From: Neomesorhizobium albiziae
GTDB lineage: Bacteria > Pseudomonadota > Alphaproteobacteria > Rhizobiales > Rhizobiaceae
Direction of reading: 5' to 3'
NCBI RefSeq assembly: GCF_900114255.1
Contig: NZ_FOSL01000001.1
Location: forward strand, 558,001 to 622,000
Length of the DNA stretch: 64,000 bases
The notes beneath the pieces are model-generated. The model saw only the letters and a program-made list of their open reading frames with translations. It was not told where the DNA came from and did not search any database. Position numbers and translations under genes: made by a program. This document shows positions 36,680-45,884 of this stretch, piece by piece (within the stretch, counting starts at the first letter, position 1; each line of letters opens with the position of its first letter).

Positions 36680-37082
36680 TTTCTTCATCAGCACAAGCCT
36701 CTCCGTTGCCACGCCCGCTTTCGCGTCTGGCCATTGAAAGAAAGGTGGGAAGCGGCGCCTGTGAGGGCGATGGCTGCATTATGCGGGAGCGGCAAAGGGG
36801 TGTGGATAAAACAAAATGGAAGACTGCTGACAGATGCTGACAAACGAAACAGCTCGCCAAACGATTATTCCATATCTGGAAATATAATTCCCCATTTTGC
36901 CGGGTAATTAGTGAAAGATGCACGCATAGATACCCGTGCAGCAAGCTCGCGAAGGTATCACGACCGATCGATCTCAACAGTTCAGGATTTGCGCGGCGAC
37001 AGCGCCAACAAGGTGCGTCGCGGCAGCGAAGCGCACAGTTTCGCCCGTGGCTTTGAATGAAGGTGACCCAAGGGAGTGTGAC
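36680..37082 (+). promoter_or_regulatory. AT-rich promoter region of the aldehyde dehydrogenase operon
   Basis: The stretch 36800-36960 is AT-rich compared with the surroundings. It contains an imperfectly centred palindrome, TTCCATATCTGGAA, at 36868-36881, a possible operator. The aldehyde dehydrogenase ATG follows AAGGGAG at 37083. No gene was recognised in these 400 bases. Confidence 0.45.
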
Positions 37083-38609
37083 ATGACTTCTCAATTGAAG
37101 GCTCGGCATTGGATCGACGGCGAATGGATGGATGCCAAGGATCGACGCGAGAGCGTCAATCCCGCCACCGGCGAGCCGATCGGCAGCTATACGGAGGCTA
37201 CGCAGGCGGAAGCGACCAAGGCGATTGAAGCCGCGCTCAGAGCCTTTCAAGAGACCGAATGGAGCGAAAACCGCCGCCTCAGGGCGAAGGTGCTCAACGA
37301 CATGGCGGATCGCTTCGAAGCGCGGACGCAAGACCTGGTTGAGATACTGGCACTCGAAAACGGCAAGGTAAAACCGGAGGGTCAATTCGAAGTTTCGATG
37401 GTGCCGTCCAAGCTCCGGTTTTATGCCGCGCTGACACTCACGGATTTCGGGCGGGCTGTGGAAACGGCGGCAGGACGTTATACGACGACGTTGCGCGAAC
37501 CAGCTGGCGTTGCCGGCATCATCGCCCCCTGGAACTCGCCTGTCGTGCTTTTTATCCGTTCGCTTGCGCCAGCTCTTGCGGCGGGGTGCACGACCGTAGG
37601 AAAGCTTCCGGGATTTACCGCCCAGACGAACGCACGCATGTGCGAGGTGTTCAGTGAAGTGAAAGACCTGCCGAAGGGGGTCGTCAACGTCTTTACCGAG
37701 TCCGGAAGTGCCGGCGCGCGAATGCTGATCGACTGTCCCGACGTGCCAGTGATCAGCTTGACCGGTAGCTCCAAGACAGGGCAGGCAATCATGGCGGCCT
37801 GCGCCAAAAACCTGAAACGTTTCAGCGGCGAACTGGGCGGTAAAACGCCGATTTTGCTGTTCGACGACACCGATCTGGATAAGGCACTGCCGATAGTGGA
37901 GAAGGCGCTAACCGTTTTTGCCGGTCAGTTTTGCATGACTGGCAGCCGGCTTCTTGTCCACCGGCCAATCCTCGACGCCGTCCGCAACCGCCTCGCAGCC
38001 AGATTGGAAGCTGTCAAGGTCGGCCCGGCCGCCGACCTTTCCAGCGACATGGGACCAATGATCAACGTGGCCAACGTGAAGCGGGTCGATGCGATGGTCG
38101 AGGCTGCAATTGCCGGGGGCGCCAAAGTCGTTGTGCGTGGCGGTCCCATCCAGGACGGACCTCTCGCAAAAGGCGCCTTCTACCGGCCCACCTTGCTTGA
38201 GATCGACGACCATTCCATGCCGATCGCCCAGGAAGAAGTTTTCGGTCCGGTACTGGTGATGCAGGCCTTCGACACGGAGGACGAAGCGGTGGCCCTCGCC
38301 AACCAATCGGACTACGGCCTGGCGGCTTCGGTGTGGTCCACCAATATCGACCGTCCGCTGCGGATTGCACGGCGCATCGATGCGGGCACGGTCTGGATCA
38401 ACAACTGGGCGATCGTCTACGACGAAACTGAAGAAGGCGGTTACAAGCAGAGCGGCCTCGGACGCCTCAACGGCATGTCCGCAATCGACGACTTCCTCGA
38501 GTATCGGACCATTATCCAAGAAATCGATCTGGCTGCAAGCCGTCGGCAACCAGCCTCCGCGGAGCATGCGCCACGGCGTCGGCTGGCGGGAACAGTGGCG
38601 GCGCAATAG
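37083..38609 (+). CDS. NAD(P)-dependent aldehyde dehydrogenase
   Basis: A 508-residue aldehyde dehydrogenase. The pattern includes the nucleotide-binding APWNSPVVL, TGSSKTGQAI, the general-base region GELGGKTPILLFDD, the catalytic cysteine in FAGQFCMTGSR, and QEEVFGPVL. The substrate cannot be deduced. It is followed after 13 bases by an F420-reductase-like gene, making a two-gene operon with a separate promoter. The ATG at 37083 is favoured by an AAGGGAG site over an upstream frame. Slightly lower GC than neighbours hints at transfer. Confidence 0.9.
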   Translation: MTSQLKARHWIDGEWMDAKDRRESVNPATGEPIGSYTEATQAEATKAIEAALRAFQETEWSENRRLRAKVLNDMADRFEARTQDLVEILALENGKVKPEGQFEVSMVPSKLRFYAALTLTDFGRAVETAAGRYTTTLREPAGVAGIIAPWNSPVVLFIRSLAPALAAGCTTVGKLPGFTAQTNARMCEVFSEVKDLPKGVVNVFTESGSAGARMLIDCPDVPVISLTGSSKTGQAIMAACAKNLKRFSGELGGKTPILLFDDTDLDKALPIVEKALTVFAGQFCMTGSRLLVHRPILDAVRNRLAARLEAVKVGPAADLSSDMGPMINVANVKRVDAMVEAAIAGGAKVVVRGGPIQDGPLAKGAFYRPTLLEIDDHSMPIAQEEVFGPVLVMQAFDTEDEAVALANQSDYGLAASVWSTNIDRPLRIARRIDAGTVWINNWAIVYDETEEGGYKQSGLGRLNGMSAIDDFLEYRTIIQEIDLAASRRQPASAEHAPRRRLAGTVAAQ

Positions 38610-38622
38610 GAAAGGACTCGCT

Positions 38623-39255
38623 ATGAGCACAGCAATAATCGGTCTGGGAAACATCGGCGCCCGATTGGCAAAAAACCTTGCCGCCGGCGGTCAGAAGGTA
38701 ATCGTCGCCGACAGGACATTGGCGAAAGCGGAGAAACTTGCTTCCGAACTCGGCGGCAATGCGCAGGCCATGCCGGTCGACGCCGCAATCGCCAAGGCTG
38801 ACGTGATCATCCTCGCGGTCTACCTCGATGCAATCAAACAACTGATCGGCACACACAACCTGGCAGGCAAGATTGTCGTCGATCCGTCAAACCCGATCGC
38901 TCCCGACGGCAACGGCGGTTTCAAGAAAACGATCCCGGCTGAGCAGTCTTCGGGACAACTCATTTCCTCGCTCCTCCCGGCCAGCGCGCAGCTCGTCAAG
39001 GCATTCGGCACAATGAGTGCTCAGTCCTTGGCATCGGGCGCAAACCGCACTCCGGAACGCGCCGTTTTGTTCTACGCAACGGACTTTCCGCGGGCCGGCG
39101 AAGTTGTGGCGAATCTCATCGCAGCCAGCGGATTCTCGCCAGTTGCCGTTGGCCGCATCGATAAGTCCATTCGAATCGAGGTCGGCGGCGACCTGCACGA
39201 GTACGGAAAACTCGGCAAGCTGGTGTCGGTCAACGAGGCAAAGTTGGTGGTTTGA
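38623..39255 (+). CDS. NADPH-dependent F420 reductase-like protein
   Basis: A 210-residue Rossmann-fold protein with the dinucleotide motif IGLGNIGARLA at the N-terminus, ADRTLAKAEKLASELGG and VVDPSNPIAPDGNG. It belongs to the F420-dependent NADP reductase / NAD(P)-binding family that also occurs in bacteria lacking F420. No F420 biosynthesis gene is visible here. It is coupled to the aldehyde dehydrogenase and may reduce or oxidise a related substrate with NADPH. Confidence 0.83.
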   Translation: MSTAIIGLGNIGARLAKNLAAGGQKVIVADRTLAKAEKLASELGGNAQAMPVDAAIAKADVIILAVYLDAIKQLIGTHNLAGKIVVDPSNPIAPDGNGGFKKTIPAEQSSGQLISSLLPASAQLVKAFGTMSAQSLASGANRTPERAVLFYATDFPRAGEVVANLIAASGFSPVAVGRIDKSIRIEVGGDLHEYGKLGKLVSVNEAKLVV

Positions 39256-39298
39256 CCAACAAAGAAACGGCCGAAAGCGCTGCCCAGGCCAGATTTGA

Positions 39299-40405
39299 CT
39301 ATGCCGCCTTCGTCCGCCGTTCCGGAAACAGCTCCAGCAGGCCTTCCGGCGAAGCTTCGGCAATGCCGCGCTCGGTGATCAGTCCGGTGACCAGCCGCGC
39401 CGGGGTCACATCGAAGGCCGGATTACCGGCGGGGGTCGCGTCAGGAGAAATGCGCACCTGCGCAACCTCGCCGGATATCGTCTTGCCCCAGACAAGGGAA
39501 ACCTCGTCGCCGGAACGTTCTTCGATCGGGATTTCCTTCAATCCGTCATGCACTGTCCAGTCGATGGTCGGCGACGGCAAGCCGACATAGAACGGCACGC
39601 CATTATCGTGCGCGGCGAGCGCCTTTAGGTAGGTGCCGATCTTGTTGCAGACATCGCCATTGGCCGTCGTGCGGTCGGTGCCGACGATGACCATGTCGAC
39701 CTCGCCACGCTGCATAAGATGGCCGCCGGCATTGTCGACGATCAGGGTGTGCGGAATGCCGTGGCCGGCCATCTCCCAGGCGGTGAGCTGGGCGCCCTGG
39801 TTGCGCGGCCGCGTTTCGTCGACATAGACGTGAATGGGAATGCCGGCTTCCGCCGCAAGGTAGATCGGCGCGGTGGCGGTGCCGTAGTCGACGGTGGCGA
39901 GCCAGCCGGCGTTGCAATGGGTGAGGATGTTGACCGGTTCGCCGGGCTTCTTCGTCGCTGCGATCTTCCTGATGATCTCCAGCCCGTTACGGCCGATGCC
40001 ACGATTGAGCTCGATGTCCTCGTCGGCGATTTCGGCCGCCCGTTTGTAGGCCGCGGTCGCGCGCTCTTCGGGCGGCAGCGGCTTCAGCACCCGCATCATC
40101 TCGTCAAGCGCCCAACGCAGGTTGATGGCGGTGGGCCGCGTTTCGTGAAGTTTCTCCCACGCCGCCTGCAAGGCCGTATCGCTGGGATCGTCGAGCGCCT
40201 GGATCGCCATGCCATAAGCTGCGGTGACGCCGATCAGCGGCGCGCCGCGCACCCACATATCGCGGATGGCGACGGCGATGCCGTCGACCGTGCCGACCGT
40301 CTCGACGCGCAGTTCGTGCGGCAGCCAGCGCTGGTCGATCAGGTCGACCGAGCGGCCGTCGTCGGCCAGCCAGATCGTGCGGTAGTGACGGTCTCCAACG
40401 TTCAC
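39299..40405 (-). CDS. mtnA: S-methyl-5-thioribose-1-phosphate isomerase
   Basis: A 368-residue eIF2B-like isomerase that converts methylthioribose-1-phosphate to methylthioribulose-1-phosphate. The active-site cysteine is in [11 protein letters not shown], the catalytic aspartate in [20 protein letters not shown]. The segment [13 protein letters not shown] is also typical. It overlaps mtnK by 4 bases and follows it in the same minus-strand operon, giving the kinase-isomerase order of the route from methylthioribose. Confidence 0.95.
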   Translation of the reverse strand: MNVGDRHYRTIWLADDGRSVDLIDQRWLPHELRVETVGTVDGIAVAIRDMWVRGAPLIGVTAAYGMAIQALDDPSDTALQAAWEKLHETRPTAINLRWALDEMMRVLKPLPPEERATAAYKRAAEIADEDIELNRGIGRNGLEIIRKIAATKKPGEPVNILTHCNAGWLATVDYGTATAPIYLAAEAGIPIHVYVDETRPRNQGAQLTAWEMAGHGIPHTLIVDNAGGHLMQRGEVDMVIVGTDRTTANGDVCNKIGTYLKALAAHDNGVPFYVGLPSPTIDWTVHDGLKEIPIEERSGDEVSLVWGKTISGEVAQVRISPDATPAGNPAFDVTPARLVTGLITERGIAEASPEGLLELFPERRTKAA

Positions 40406-41727
40406 GAGACTTTTTCCCTTTCGATCAGTTCAGCCAACGCGTTGATTTCGTCGAGACTGTGGATGGTGTGGCGATTGACAGCGAGATGGCGGCCGAACTT
40501 CAGCGCCTTTGCCTCGCATCCGGCCCGCAAATCTTCGTTTTCGATGGTTTCGAAATCGGCGTTGTGGGCAAGCCCGAGGATGCGGCGATGGATCTCGACG
40601 CCGGCAAAACCCAGCATGTCCGTCCAGATGGAATGCAGGAAACGGTCGAGCGCCTGCTCGCTGCCGAATGTGTCGCCTTGTTCTTCGAACAGGCTGCGGT
40701 GGTAGAGCATGCCGGTGCGTTCGGTACGCCACAGATGCGCGAACTCGGTGCGGAACACCGACCAGGTTTCGGCGACGACGCCGAGCAGATAGGCCCGCAT
40801 GGCGTCGCGGCTGCCCGCGTTCTCATGGCCGCGCTGCGAGAAGAAGGACATCCAGAAATTGGCGAGCGCCATGCCGACGTCGAAGGCGATGGGGCCATAG
40901 ACGGCGAATTCCGGATCGATGACGCGTGTCTCGCCATCGGTGACCATGATGGAGCCGGTGTGCAGGTCGCCATGCAGCAGCGTCTCGGCATTGGCGGCAA
41001 ACAGATGCTTCAGCCGCTGCGCCTCGACCTTGAGGTCACGGTCAGCACGCAATTCGGCGACCAGCCCGTCAAGTTGCGGCGAGGTGTGGCGGTTCATGGG
41101 TGCTGCGAAATACGGGTCGGTGAAGACCAGGTTTTCGGTGATGTCGCAGAGTTCGGCATTGTCGGCGAACAAAGCCAGGTCTTCCTTGCGGTCTCGCGCC
41201 TTCATGTGAAGATCGGAGCCGCGGAACAGGGTGCGCGCCATGAACAGCCCGAGATCCCTGGCGATCTTCGGCAGCTGGCGCCCGTCGATCAACGCCTTGC
41301 GCAGGATGATGTGCGGCGAGAGATATTCCATGACGATGAGCGCCTGCGCCTCGTCGAAATGATAGATTTCCGGAACGATGGCGCCTGTTTTTTTCTCCGC
41401 CATTCCGGACGGAAAACCGGTGACCACTTTTCCTGGAATTGCTCTAGCCTTCTGGCGGGTCAGCGCGTGATATTCGAAGAAGGAACGCTTCAGCGGCAGC
41501 GGCCAGCTGTCGCCGACGAGGCGCACGTAAGGCAATGCCTGTTTCACCACGGCGGCACCTTCGGCGCCCTCCACGATGAAGACGAGATTGAGGTTGCCGT
41601 CGCCGACCTCGCGGACTTTCCAACAGCTGGTGTCGGCGCCGATGCGGCTGGCCAGCGGCTCGGTATTGCCAAGACGCTGTGGCAGCGTCTCGGCGGACAG
41701 CGCTTCGAATGACAGTGTTTTTGTCAT
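40402..41727 (-). CDS. mtnK: S-methyl-5-thioribose kinase
   Basis: A 441-residue kinase of the choline/aminoglycoside kinase fold. The catalytic loop is [13 protein letters not shown] and the metal-binding loop [16 protein letters not shown]; the N-terminus has [10 protein letters not shown]. MtnK phosphorylates free methylthioribose, formed from methylthioadenosine. The ATG at 41727 follows AGGAG. It diverges from a ribose-type ABC operon across an operator-like inverted repeat. Presence of the kinase implies uptake or hydrolytic release of methylthioribose rather than the phosphorylase route. Confidence 0.94.
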   Translation of the reverse strand: MTKTLSFEALSAETLPQRLGNTEPLASRIGADTSCWKVREVGDGNLNLVFIVEGAEGAAVVKQALPYVRLVGDSWPLPLKRSFFEYHALTRQKARAIPGKVVTGFPSGMAEKKTGAIVPEIYHFDEAQALIVMEYLSPHIILRKALIDGRQLPKIARDLGLFMARTLFRGSDLHMKARDRKEDLALFADNAELCDITENLVFTDPYFAAPMNRHTSPQLDGLVAELRADRDLKVEAQRLKHLFAANAETLLHGDLHTGSIMVTDGETRVIDPEFAVYGPIAFDVGMALANFWMSFFSQRGHENAGSRDAMRAYLLGVVAETWSVFRTEFAHLWRTERTGMLYHRSLFEEQGDTFGSEQALDRFLHSIWTDMLGFAGVEIHRRILGLAHNADFETIENEDLRAGCEAKALKFGRHLAVNRHTIHSLDEINALAELIEREKVS

Positions 41728-41803
41728 CTTCTCCTCCCGTCCTCCCACTATGCTCCGAGTGCCGCCCGGAGCAAGACGATACAGTAGGCGTAGCCATCAC
41801 TCT

Positions 41804-41832
41804 GTCAATTGTCAATCGAGTTGACATTTGAC
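41804..41832. promoter_or_regulatory. Inverted-repeat operator between mtnK and the ABC operon
   Basis: GTCAATTGTCAA at 41804-41815 and TTGACATTTGAC at 41821-41832 form a 12-base inverted repeat with one mismatch and a 5-base spacer. It lies in the 142-base gap between the divergent mtnKA and ABC operons, so one regulator could control both. The nearby SorC-type regulator is a candidate. Confidence 0.72.
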
Positions 41833-41869
41833 GAAACGGTCCATAGCATCCTGTCCCACGGAGGAATGA

Positions 41870-43381
41870 ATGGGCAAGGAAGCCGTGTTCGGCATAGCGG
41901 GCCTGAGGAAATCTTTTGGCTCGATTGAGGTGCTTGGCGGTGTGGGACTTGCGCTGCACTCCGGCGAGGTGACGATTTTGATGGGCGCCAATGGCGCCGG
42001 CAAATCGACCCTGGTCAAGGTTGTCAGTGGCGTCTACGGCCTCGACGCCGGAACAATGACGCTGGAGGGCAAGCCCTTCGACCCGCAGACGCCCGCCGAA
42101 GCGATCCGCGCCGGAGTCGTCACCGTCCACCAGAACATCAATGACGGGGTGGTCGCAGCACTCGATGTCGCCACCAACCTGACGCTCGACCGGCTGAACG
42201 GCGCCGGCGCCTCATTCTTCTTCAACCCGCGCCGGATACGCCGCGAGGCGAAAGAAGTCGCCGAACGCATGGGGCTGACCATAGACCTCGGCGCGAAAAT
42301 TCCGGACCTGTCGCTGGCCGACCGCCAGATGGTGGCGATCGCCCGCGCCATGGCGCATCAGCCGAAAGTGCTGATCCTCGACGAGCCGACCTCCTCGCTT
42401 TCGAGCGCCGAGGCCAACCGTCTCTTCACCCTGATCGACCGGTTGAAGGCGCAGGGCGTCGCCATTCTCTACATCACCCACCGCATGTCGGACATAAGAC
42501 GGCTGGCAGACCGCATCGTTTCTCTGCGCGACGGGGTGATCGCCGGCACCTTCGACGACAAGCCGCTGGACTATGAAGGCGCCGTCAACGCCATGCTGGG
42601 CCGCAAGGTCGGCATCGGCCAGGTGGCGATCCGTGAGGCCGGGAAAGAGGTCTTCTCGGCCGACGGGCTGCGCATCGCCAACGCAGCCAAACCGTTTTCG
42701 CTCGCCCTTGGCGATGGCGAGGTGGTCGCCATCACCGGACTGGTGGGCGTCGGCAAGACGGCCCTTGCCGAAACGCTGTTTGGCCTGCGCAAGCCGCTCG
42801 AAGGGAAGATGACGCTCGGCGGAGCCGCCTATGCGCCGGCTTCGCCGCGGCAGGCGATCGACGCGGGCGTCTTTCTGGTCGCCAAGGACCGCGCCGAGAG
42901 CGGCATCGTCCCGGACTTCAATATTTATGAGAATATCAGCCTGCCATTCCTCGACCGCATCTCGCGCCTCGCGATCTCGCGGCGCGGCGCCGAACGGCGC
43001 ATCGCGCGCCGGCAGATCGGCGACCTCGGCATCGTCTGCCGCACCGAGAAAGACGACATGTCGACACTGTCGGGCGGCAACCAGCAGAAGGTGATGGTCG
43101 CCCGCTGGATGCCGGAACAGGCAAGGCTGTTCGTTCTCGACGAGCCGTTCCAGGGCGTCGACATCGCCGCCCGGCGCGACATCGCGGCGAAGCTGCGTGC
43201 CAGCGCTGCAGGGCGGGCGACGCTGATCTTCGTCACCGAACTCGACGAGGCGCTGGAAACAGCCGACCGCATCCTCGTCATGTCGGAACACACGATCGTC
43301 GGCGAGCACCGCAATGCCAGCCTGAACATGGAACGCCTGCTGGCCGAGATCGCCGGACAGCCGGCACAGAGCGCGGCTTAG
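41870..43381 (+). CDS. Ribose-type sugar ABC transporter, double ATPase
   Basis: A 503-residue duplicated ABC ATPase of the RbsA/XylG class. The first domain has Walker A MGANGAGKSTLVK and Walker B VLILDEPTSS; the second has a degenerate Walker A region (GLVGVGKTALAE) and the signature SGGNQQKVMVAR with LFVLDEPFQGVD. It begins an operon with a permease and a binding protein and diverges from mtnK. The likely substrate is a pentose such as methylthioribose, from context. Confidence 0.9.
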   Translation: MGKEAVFGIAGLRKSFGSIEVLGGVGLALHSGEVTILMGANGAGKSTLVKVVSGVYGLDAGTMTLEGKPFDPQTPAEAIRAGVVTVHQNINDGVVAALDVATNLTLDRLNGAGASFFFNPRRIRREAKEVAERMGLTIDLGAKIPDLSLADRQMVAIARAMAHQPKVLILDEPTSSLSSAEANRLFTLIDRLKAQGVAILYITHRMSDIRRLADRIVSLRDGVIAGTFDDKPLDYEGAVNAMLGRKVGIGQVAIREAGKEVFSADGLRIANAAKPFSLALGDGEVVAITGLVGVGKTALAETLFGLRKPLEGKMTLGGAAYAPASPRQAIDAGVFLVAKDRAESGIVPDFNIYENISLPFLDRISRLAISRRGAERRIARRQIGDLGIVCRTEKDDMSTLSGGNQQKVMVARWMPEQARLFVLDEPFQGVDIAARRDIAAKLRASAAGRATLIFVTELDEALETADRILVMSEHTIVGEHRNASLNMERLLAEIAGQPAQSAA

Positions 43382-43404
43382 CCAAGAAATTCAAGGAGTT
43401 CGGC

Positions 43405-43449
43405 ATGGATCTGGAATCGGATTGGCAACTTTGCGGGGTCATTCTCTGA
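43405..43449 (+). CDS. Possible 14-codon leader ORF before the permease
   Basis: An ATG at 43405 follows AAGGAG with good spacing and runs 14 codons to a TGA at 43447-43449, ending one base before the permease ATG at 43451. The permease itself has a weak ribosome site, so translation of this small frame could supply ribosomes to it. The peptide shows no family features. Chance cannot be excluded. Confidence 0.35.
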   Translation: MDLESDWQLCGVIL

Positions 43450-43450
43450 C

Positions 43451-44446
43451 ATGACCACGCGTGACCTTGCCGTGCGTTACGGGTTCCTGCTGCTGCTTGC
43501 CGCGCTCGTCGCCTATTTCGCCATTGCCGCCGATGGCTTTGCCTCACCGCAAAGCGCTGTTTTCATCTTCCAGTCGGTCGCCATCACCGGCGTCCTGGCG
43601 CTCGGCGTCACCGCGACGCTGGTGGTCGGTGGCTTCGACCTGTCCATCGGCTCCGTCGCCACGACCGCGATGATGGCGGCAGCCTATGTGATGGTCATCT
43701 TCGAGCAGAACGCGCTTGTCGCTGTTGCCGCCTGCCTGCTGATCGGCGTGGTCGTCGGCCTGATCAACGGCTTCCTCATCGTCTACATGCGCGTGCCCGA
43801 TCTTCTCGCGACGCTCGGCATGATGTTCCTGCTCGTCGGCCTGCAGCGCATTCCGACCGAAGGCCGCTCCATCGCCACCGGCATGACCATGCCTGACGGC
43901 TCGGTCGCCGGCGGCACGTTCAGCCCGGCCTTCCTGGCGCTCGGCCGCCACCGCTTCGACTTCTTCATCCCGAACCTGATCCCGGTTTCCGTCGTGGTGC
44001 TTCTGGTGCTCGCTGCGGCGATCTGGTTCTTCCTCGAATACACGCGTTTCGGCCGCATGATGTACGCCGTCGGCAGCAACGAGCGCGCCGCGCAACTGGC
44101 CGGCGCGCCTGTCAAGGCATACAAGATCTGGGCCTATGTGATTTCCGGCATATTCGCCTCAATCGGCGGGATTCTGCTCGCCGCCCGGCTTGGACGCGGC
44201 GACATCGCCTCGGGTAACAATCTGCTTCTGGATTCCGTCGCAGCAGCCCTGATCGGCTTTGCCGTTCTGGGTGCTGCCAAACCAAACGCTTTCGGCACCG
44301 CGGTGGGAGCGCTCTTCGTGGGCATCCTGCTGCAGGGCCTGACCATGATGAACGCGCCCTACTACACGCAGGATTTCGTCAAGGGCATCGTTCTCGTCGT
44401 CGCGCTGGTGTTCACGTTCGCGCTTTCGAACGCCGGCCGCCGCTAG
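43451..44446 (+). CDS. Ribose-type sugar ABC transporter permease
   Basis: A 331-residue membrane protein of the RbsC-like class with about eight to ten hydrophobic segments. The signatures GGFDLSIGSV and YAVGSNERAAQLAGAPV are typical of this family. The second gene of the operon, it has a weak ribosome site and a small frame just before it. It should form a homodimer with the double ATPase. Confidence 0.9.
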   Translation: MTTRDLAVRYGFLLLLAALVAYFAIAADGFASPQSAVFIFQSVAITGVLALGVTATLVVGGFDLSIGSVATTAMMAAAYVMVIFEQNALVAVAACLLIGVVVGLINGFLIVYMRVPDLLATLGMMFLLVGLQRIPTEGRSIATGMTMPDGSVAGGTFSPAFLALGRHRFDFFIPNLIPVSVVVLLVLAAAIWFFLEYTRFGRMMYAVGSNERAAQLAGAPVKAYKIWAYVISGIFASIGGILLAARLGRGDIASGNNLLLDSVAAALIGFAVLGAAKPNAFGTAVGALFVGILLQGLTMMNAPYYTQDFVKGIVLVVALVFTFALSNAGRR

Positions 44447-44483
44447 GATTCTCAACGTTGGAAAAGGTGGAGGAAAGACTGAC

Positions 44484-45536
44484 ATGATCAACCGCAGAAC
44501 TCTCGGAAAACTGGCCCTCGGCCTGGTGGGCGCGACCGCGCTGATGCAGGCGCCGGCTTTTGCGCAGACCGCGCCCGCACCGCTCGACAACCCCGGCAAC
44601 GTCAAGATCGCGCTGGTGCGCTATCTCTCGACGGGCGATTTCTTCCAGGCCTACCTGTCGGGCGTGGAGAGCCAGGCGAAGGCGCTCGGCGTCGACCTGC
44701 GCGTGCTCGACAGCCGCCAGGACGCTGCCCTGCAGGCCGACATGGTCGACCAGGCGATCGCCCTCGGCGTGAACGGCATCATCATCCAGCACGGCCTGAC
44801 CGAGAGCATGAAGGAAGCCGCCCAGCGCGCGGTGGACGCCGGCATCAAGGTCGTAGCCTTCGACGTCAATGTCGAGAACGACAAGATCCCGCAGGTCGAG
44901 CAGTCCGACCGCGACCTGGCGCGCCTGGCGCTCGAACAGGCGATCAAGGACAATGGCGAAAGCTGGAAGGCCGGCTATGTCTATGTCGCCGGCATCGCGC
45001 CGCTCGACCGCCGCAACGAAACCTGGGTGGACTTCAAGAAGAAATATCCGGGCATTGAGGAGAAGGCGATGTTCGGCACGCTCGACAATCCGATCGCCAA
45101 CTCGGTCGCCAACCAGGCCCGTTCGGTGGTTTCCGCCAACCCCGACATCAGCGTGATGTTTGCGCCCTATGACGAGTTCGCCAAGGGCGTGAAGATCGCA
45201 GTCGACGAGGCCGGCCTGTCGTCGGGCGTGAAGATCTATTCGGCTGACATTTCGACATCGGACATCGCGGCGATGCGCGAACCGGGCAGCGCCTGGGCGG
45301 CAACCGCAGCCACCAACCCGGCCGTCGTCGGCCAGGTTTCCGTGCGCGCGCTGGCCATGCTGATTGCCGGAGAAGATCCGGGCAAAAGCGTGATCGTGCC
45401 GCCAACGCTGATCACCCAGAAGGACCTGAACGACAACGACATCAAGAACATGGAAGAACTTTCGGCGAAAATGCCGCAATTCGCCCATGCCGATGTTGTC
45501 ATGCCGGCCTGGATGCCGAATCCGAACAAGAAGTAG
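44484..45536 (+). CDS. Ribose-type sugar-binding protein
   Basis: A 350-residue periplasmic binding protein with signal peptide to about residue 27 (AFAQ). It shows the pattern of class B (RbsB-like) proteins: VKIALVRYLSTGDFFQAYLSG, IIIQHGL, VVAFDVNV and MFAPYDEFAKG. The ligand-binding residues differ from those of the ribose protein as far as can be seen. A strong intrinsic terminator follows 24 bases later. It may bind methylthioribose or a related sugar. Confidence 0.9.
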   Translation: MINRRTLGKLALGLVGATALMQAPAFAQTAPAPLDNPGNVKIALVRYLSTGDFFQAYLSGVESQAKALGVDLRVLDSRQDAALQADMVDQAIALGVNGIIIQHGLTESMKEAAQRAVDAGIKVVAFDVNVENDKIPQVEQSDRDLARLALEQAIKDNGESWKAGYVYVAGIAPLDRRNETWVDFKKKYPGIEEKAMFGTLDNPIANSVANQARSVVSANPDISVMFAPYDEFAKGVKIAVDEAGLSSGVKIYSADISTSDIAAMREPGSAWAATAATNPAVVGQVSVRALAMLIAGEDPGKSVIVPPTLITQKDLNDNDIKNMEELSAKMPQFAHADVVMPAWMPNPNKK

Positions 45537-45559
45537 CGACTGCTTCGGCATCGGAAAGC

Positions 45560-45588
45560 AAAGGGCGGCCCAAGGGCCGCCCTTTTGT
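45560..45588 (+). terminator. Rho-independent terminator of the ABC operon
   Basis: A 12-base-pair GC-rich stem (from AAAGGGCGG at 45560 to CCGCCCTTT at 45585) with a very short loop is followed by TTGTTG. It lies 24 bases after the binding-protein stop codon. Confidence 0.88.
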
Positions 45589-45589
45589 T

Positions 45590-45645
45590 GCGCCATGGAT
45601 ATCTCGCCTGTATATCTGGATATCCAGGAGGGATATCCATGGCGC
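45590..45645. promoter_or_regulatory. Nested palindromes at the vapBC promoter
   Basis: GCGCCATGGATATC at 45590-45603 is the exact reverse complement of 45632-45645. Between them CTGGATATCCAG at 45616-45627 is a perfect palindrome, so GGATATC cores recur three times. The right arm covers the vapB start codon. This is the expected self-repression operator of a toxin-antitoxin pair. Confidence 0.75.
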
Positions 45646-45884
45646 TGTTCATTCGTGATGAAACTGTCGACCGCCTTGCCAGCGACGTGCAGAGGGTCCT
45701 GAACACCCCCACCAAGAAGGAGGCTGTGCGCCTTGCCTTGCAGCATCAGCTGGATCAGGCAAGCCAAAAGCGCCCGCTTATGGAGGCGATCGCCGAGCTC
45801 CAGGCGAAAGCGGCTGCTTTAGGCCCCGAAAACCCCGACTTCGACATGAAGCGCTTCACCGATGAGATGTGGGGCGACATCTGA
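45639..45884 (+). CDS. vapB: VapB-type antitoxin
   Basis: An 81-residue protein of the Rv0623/VapB transcription-factor-like antitoxin family. The N-terminal MALFIRDETVDRLASDV forms the DNA-binding strand and helix, followed by TKKEAVRLALQHQL. The C-terminus (MKRFTDEMWGDI) would wrap around the toxin. The stop overlaps the toxin start by one base (TGATG). The start codon lies inside the operator, after AGGAGG. Confidence 0.87.
   Translation: MALFIRDETVDRLASDVQRVLNTPTKKEAVRLALQHQLDQASQKRPLMEAIAELQAKAAALGPENPDFDMKRFTDEMWGDI

Noticed and set aside
39243-39260. Terminator after the F420-reductase-like gene
   Set aside because: Only a 6-bp stem overlapping the stop codon with no T run; too weak to call.
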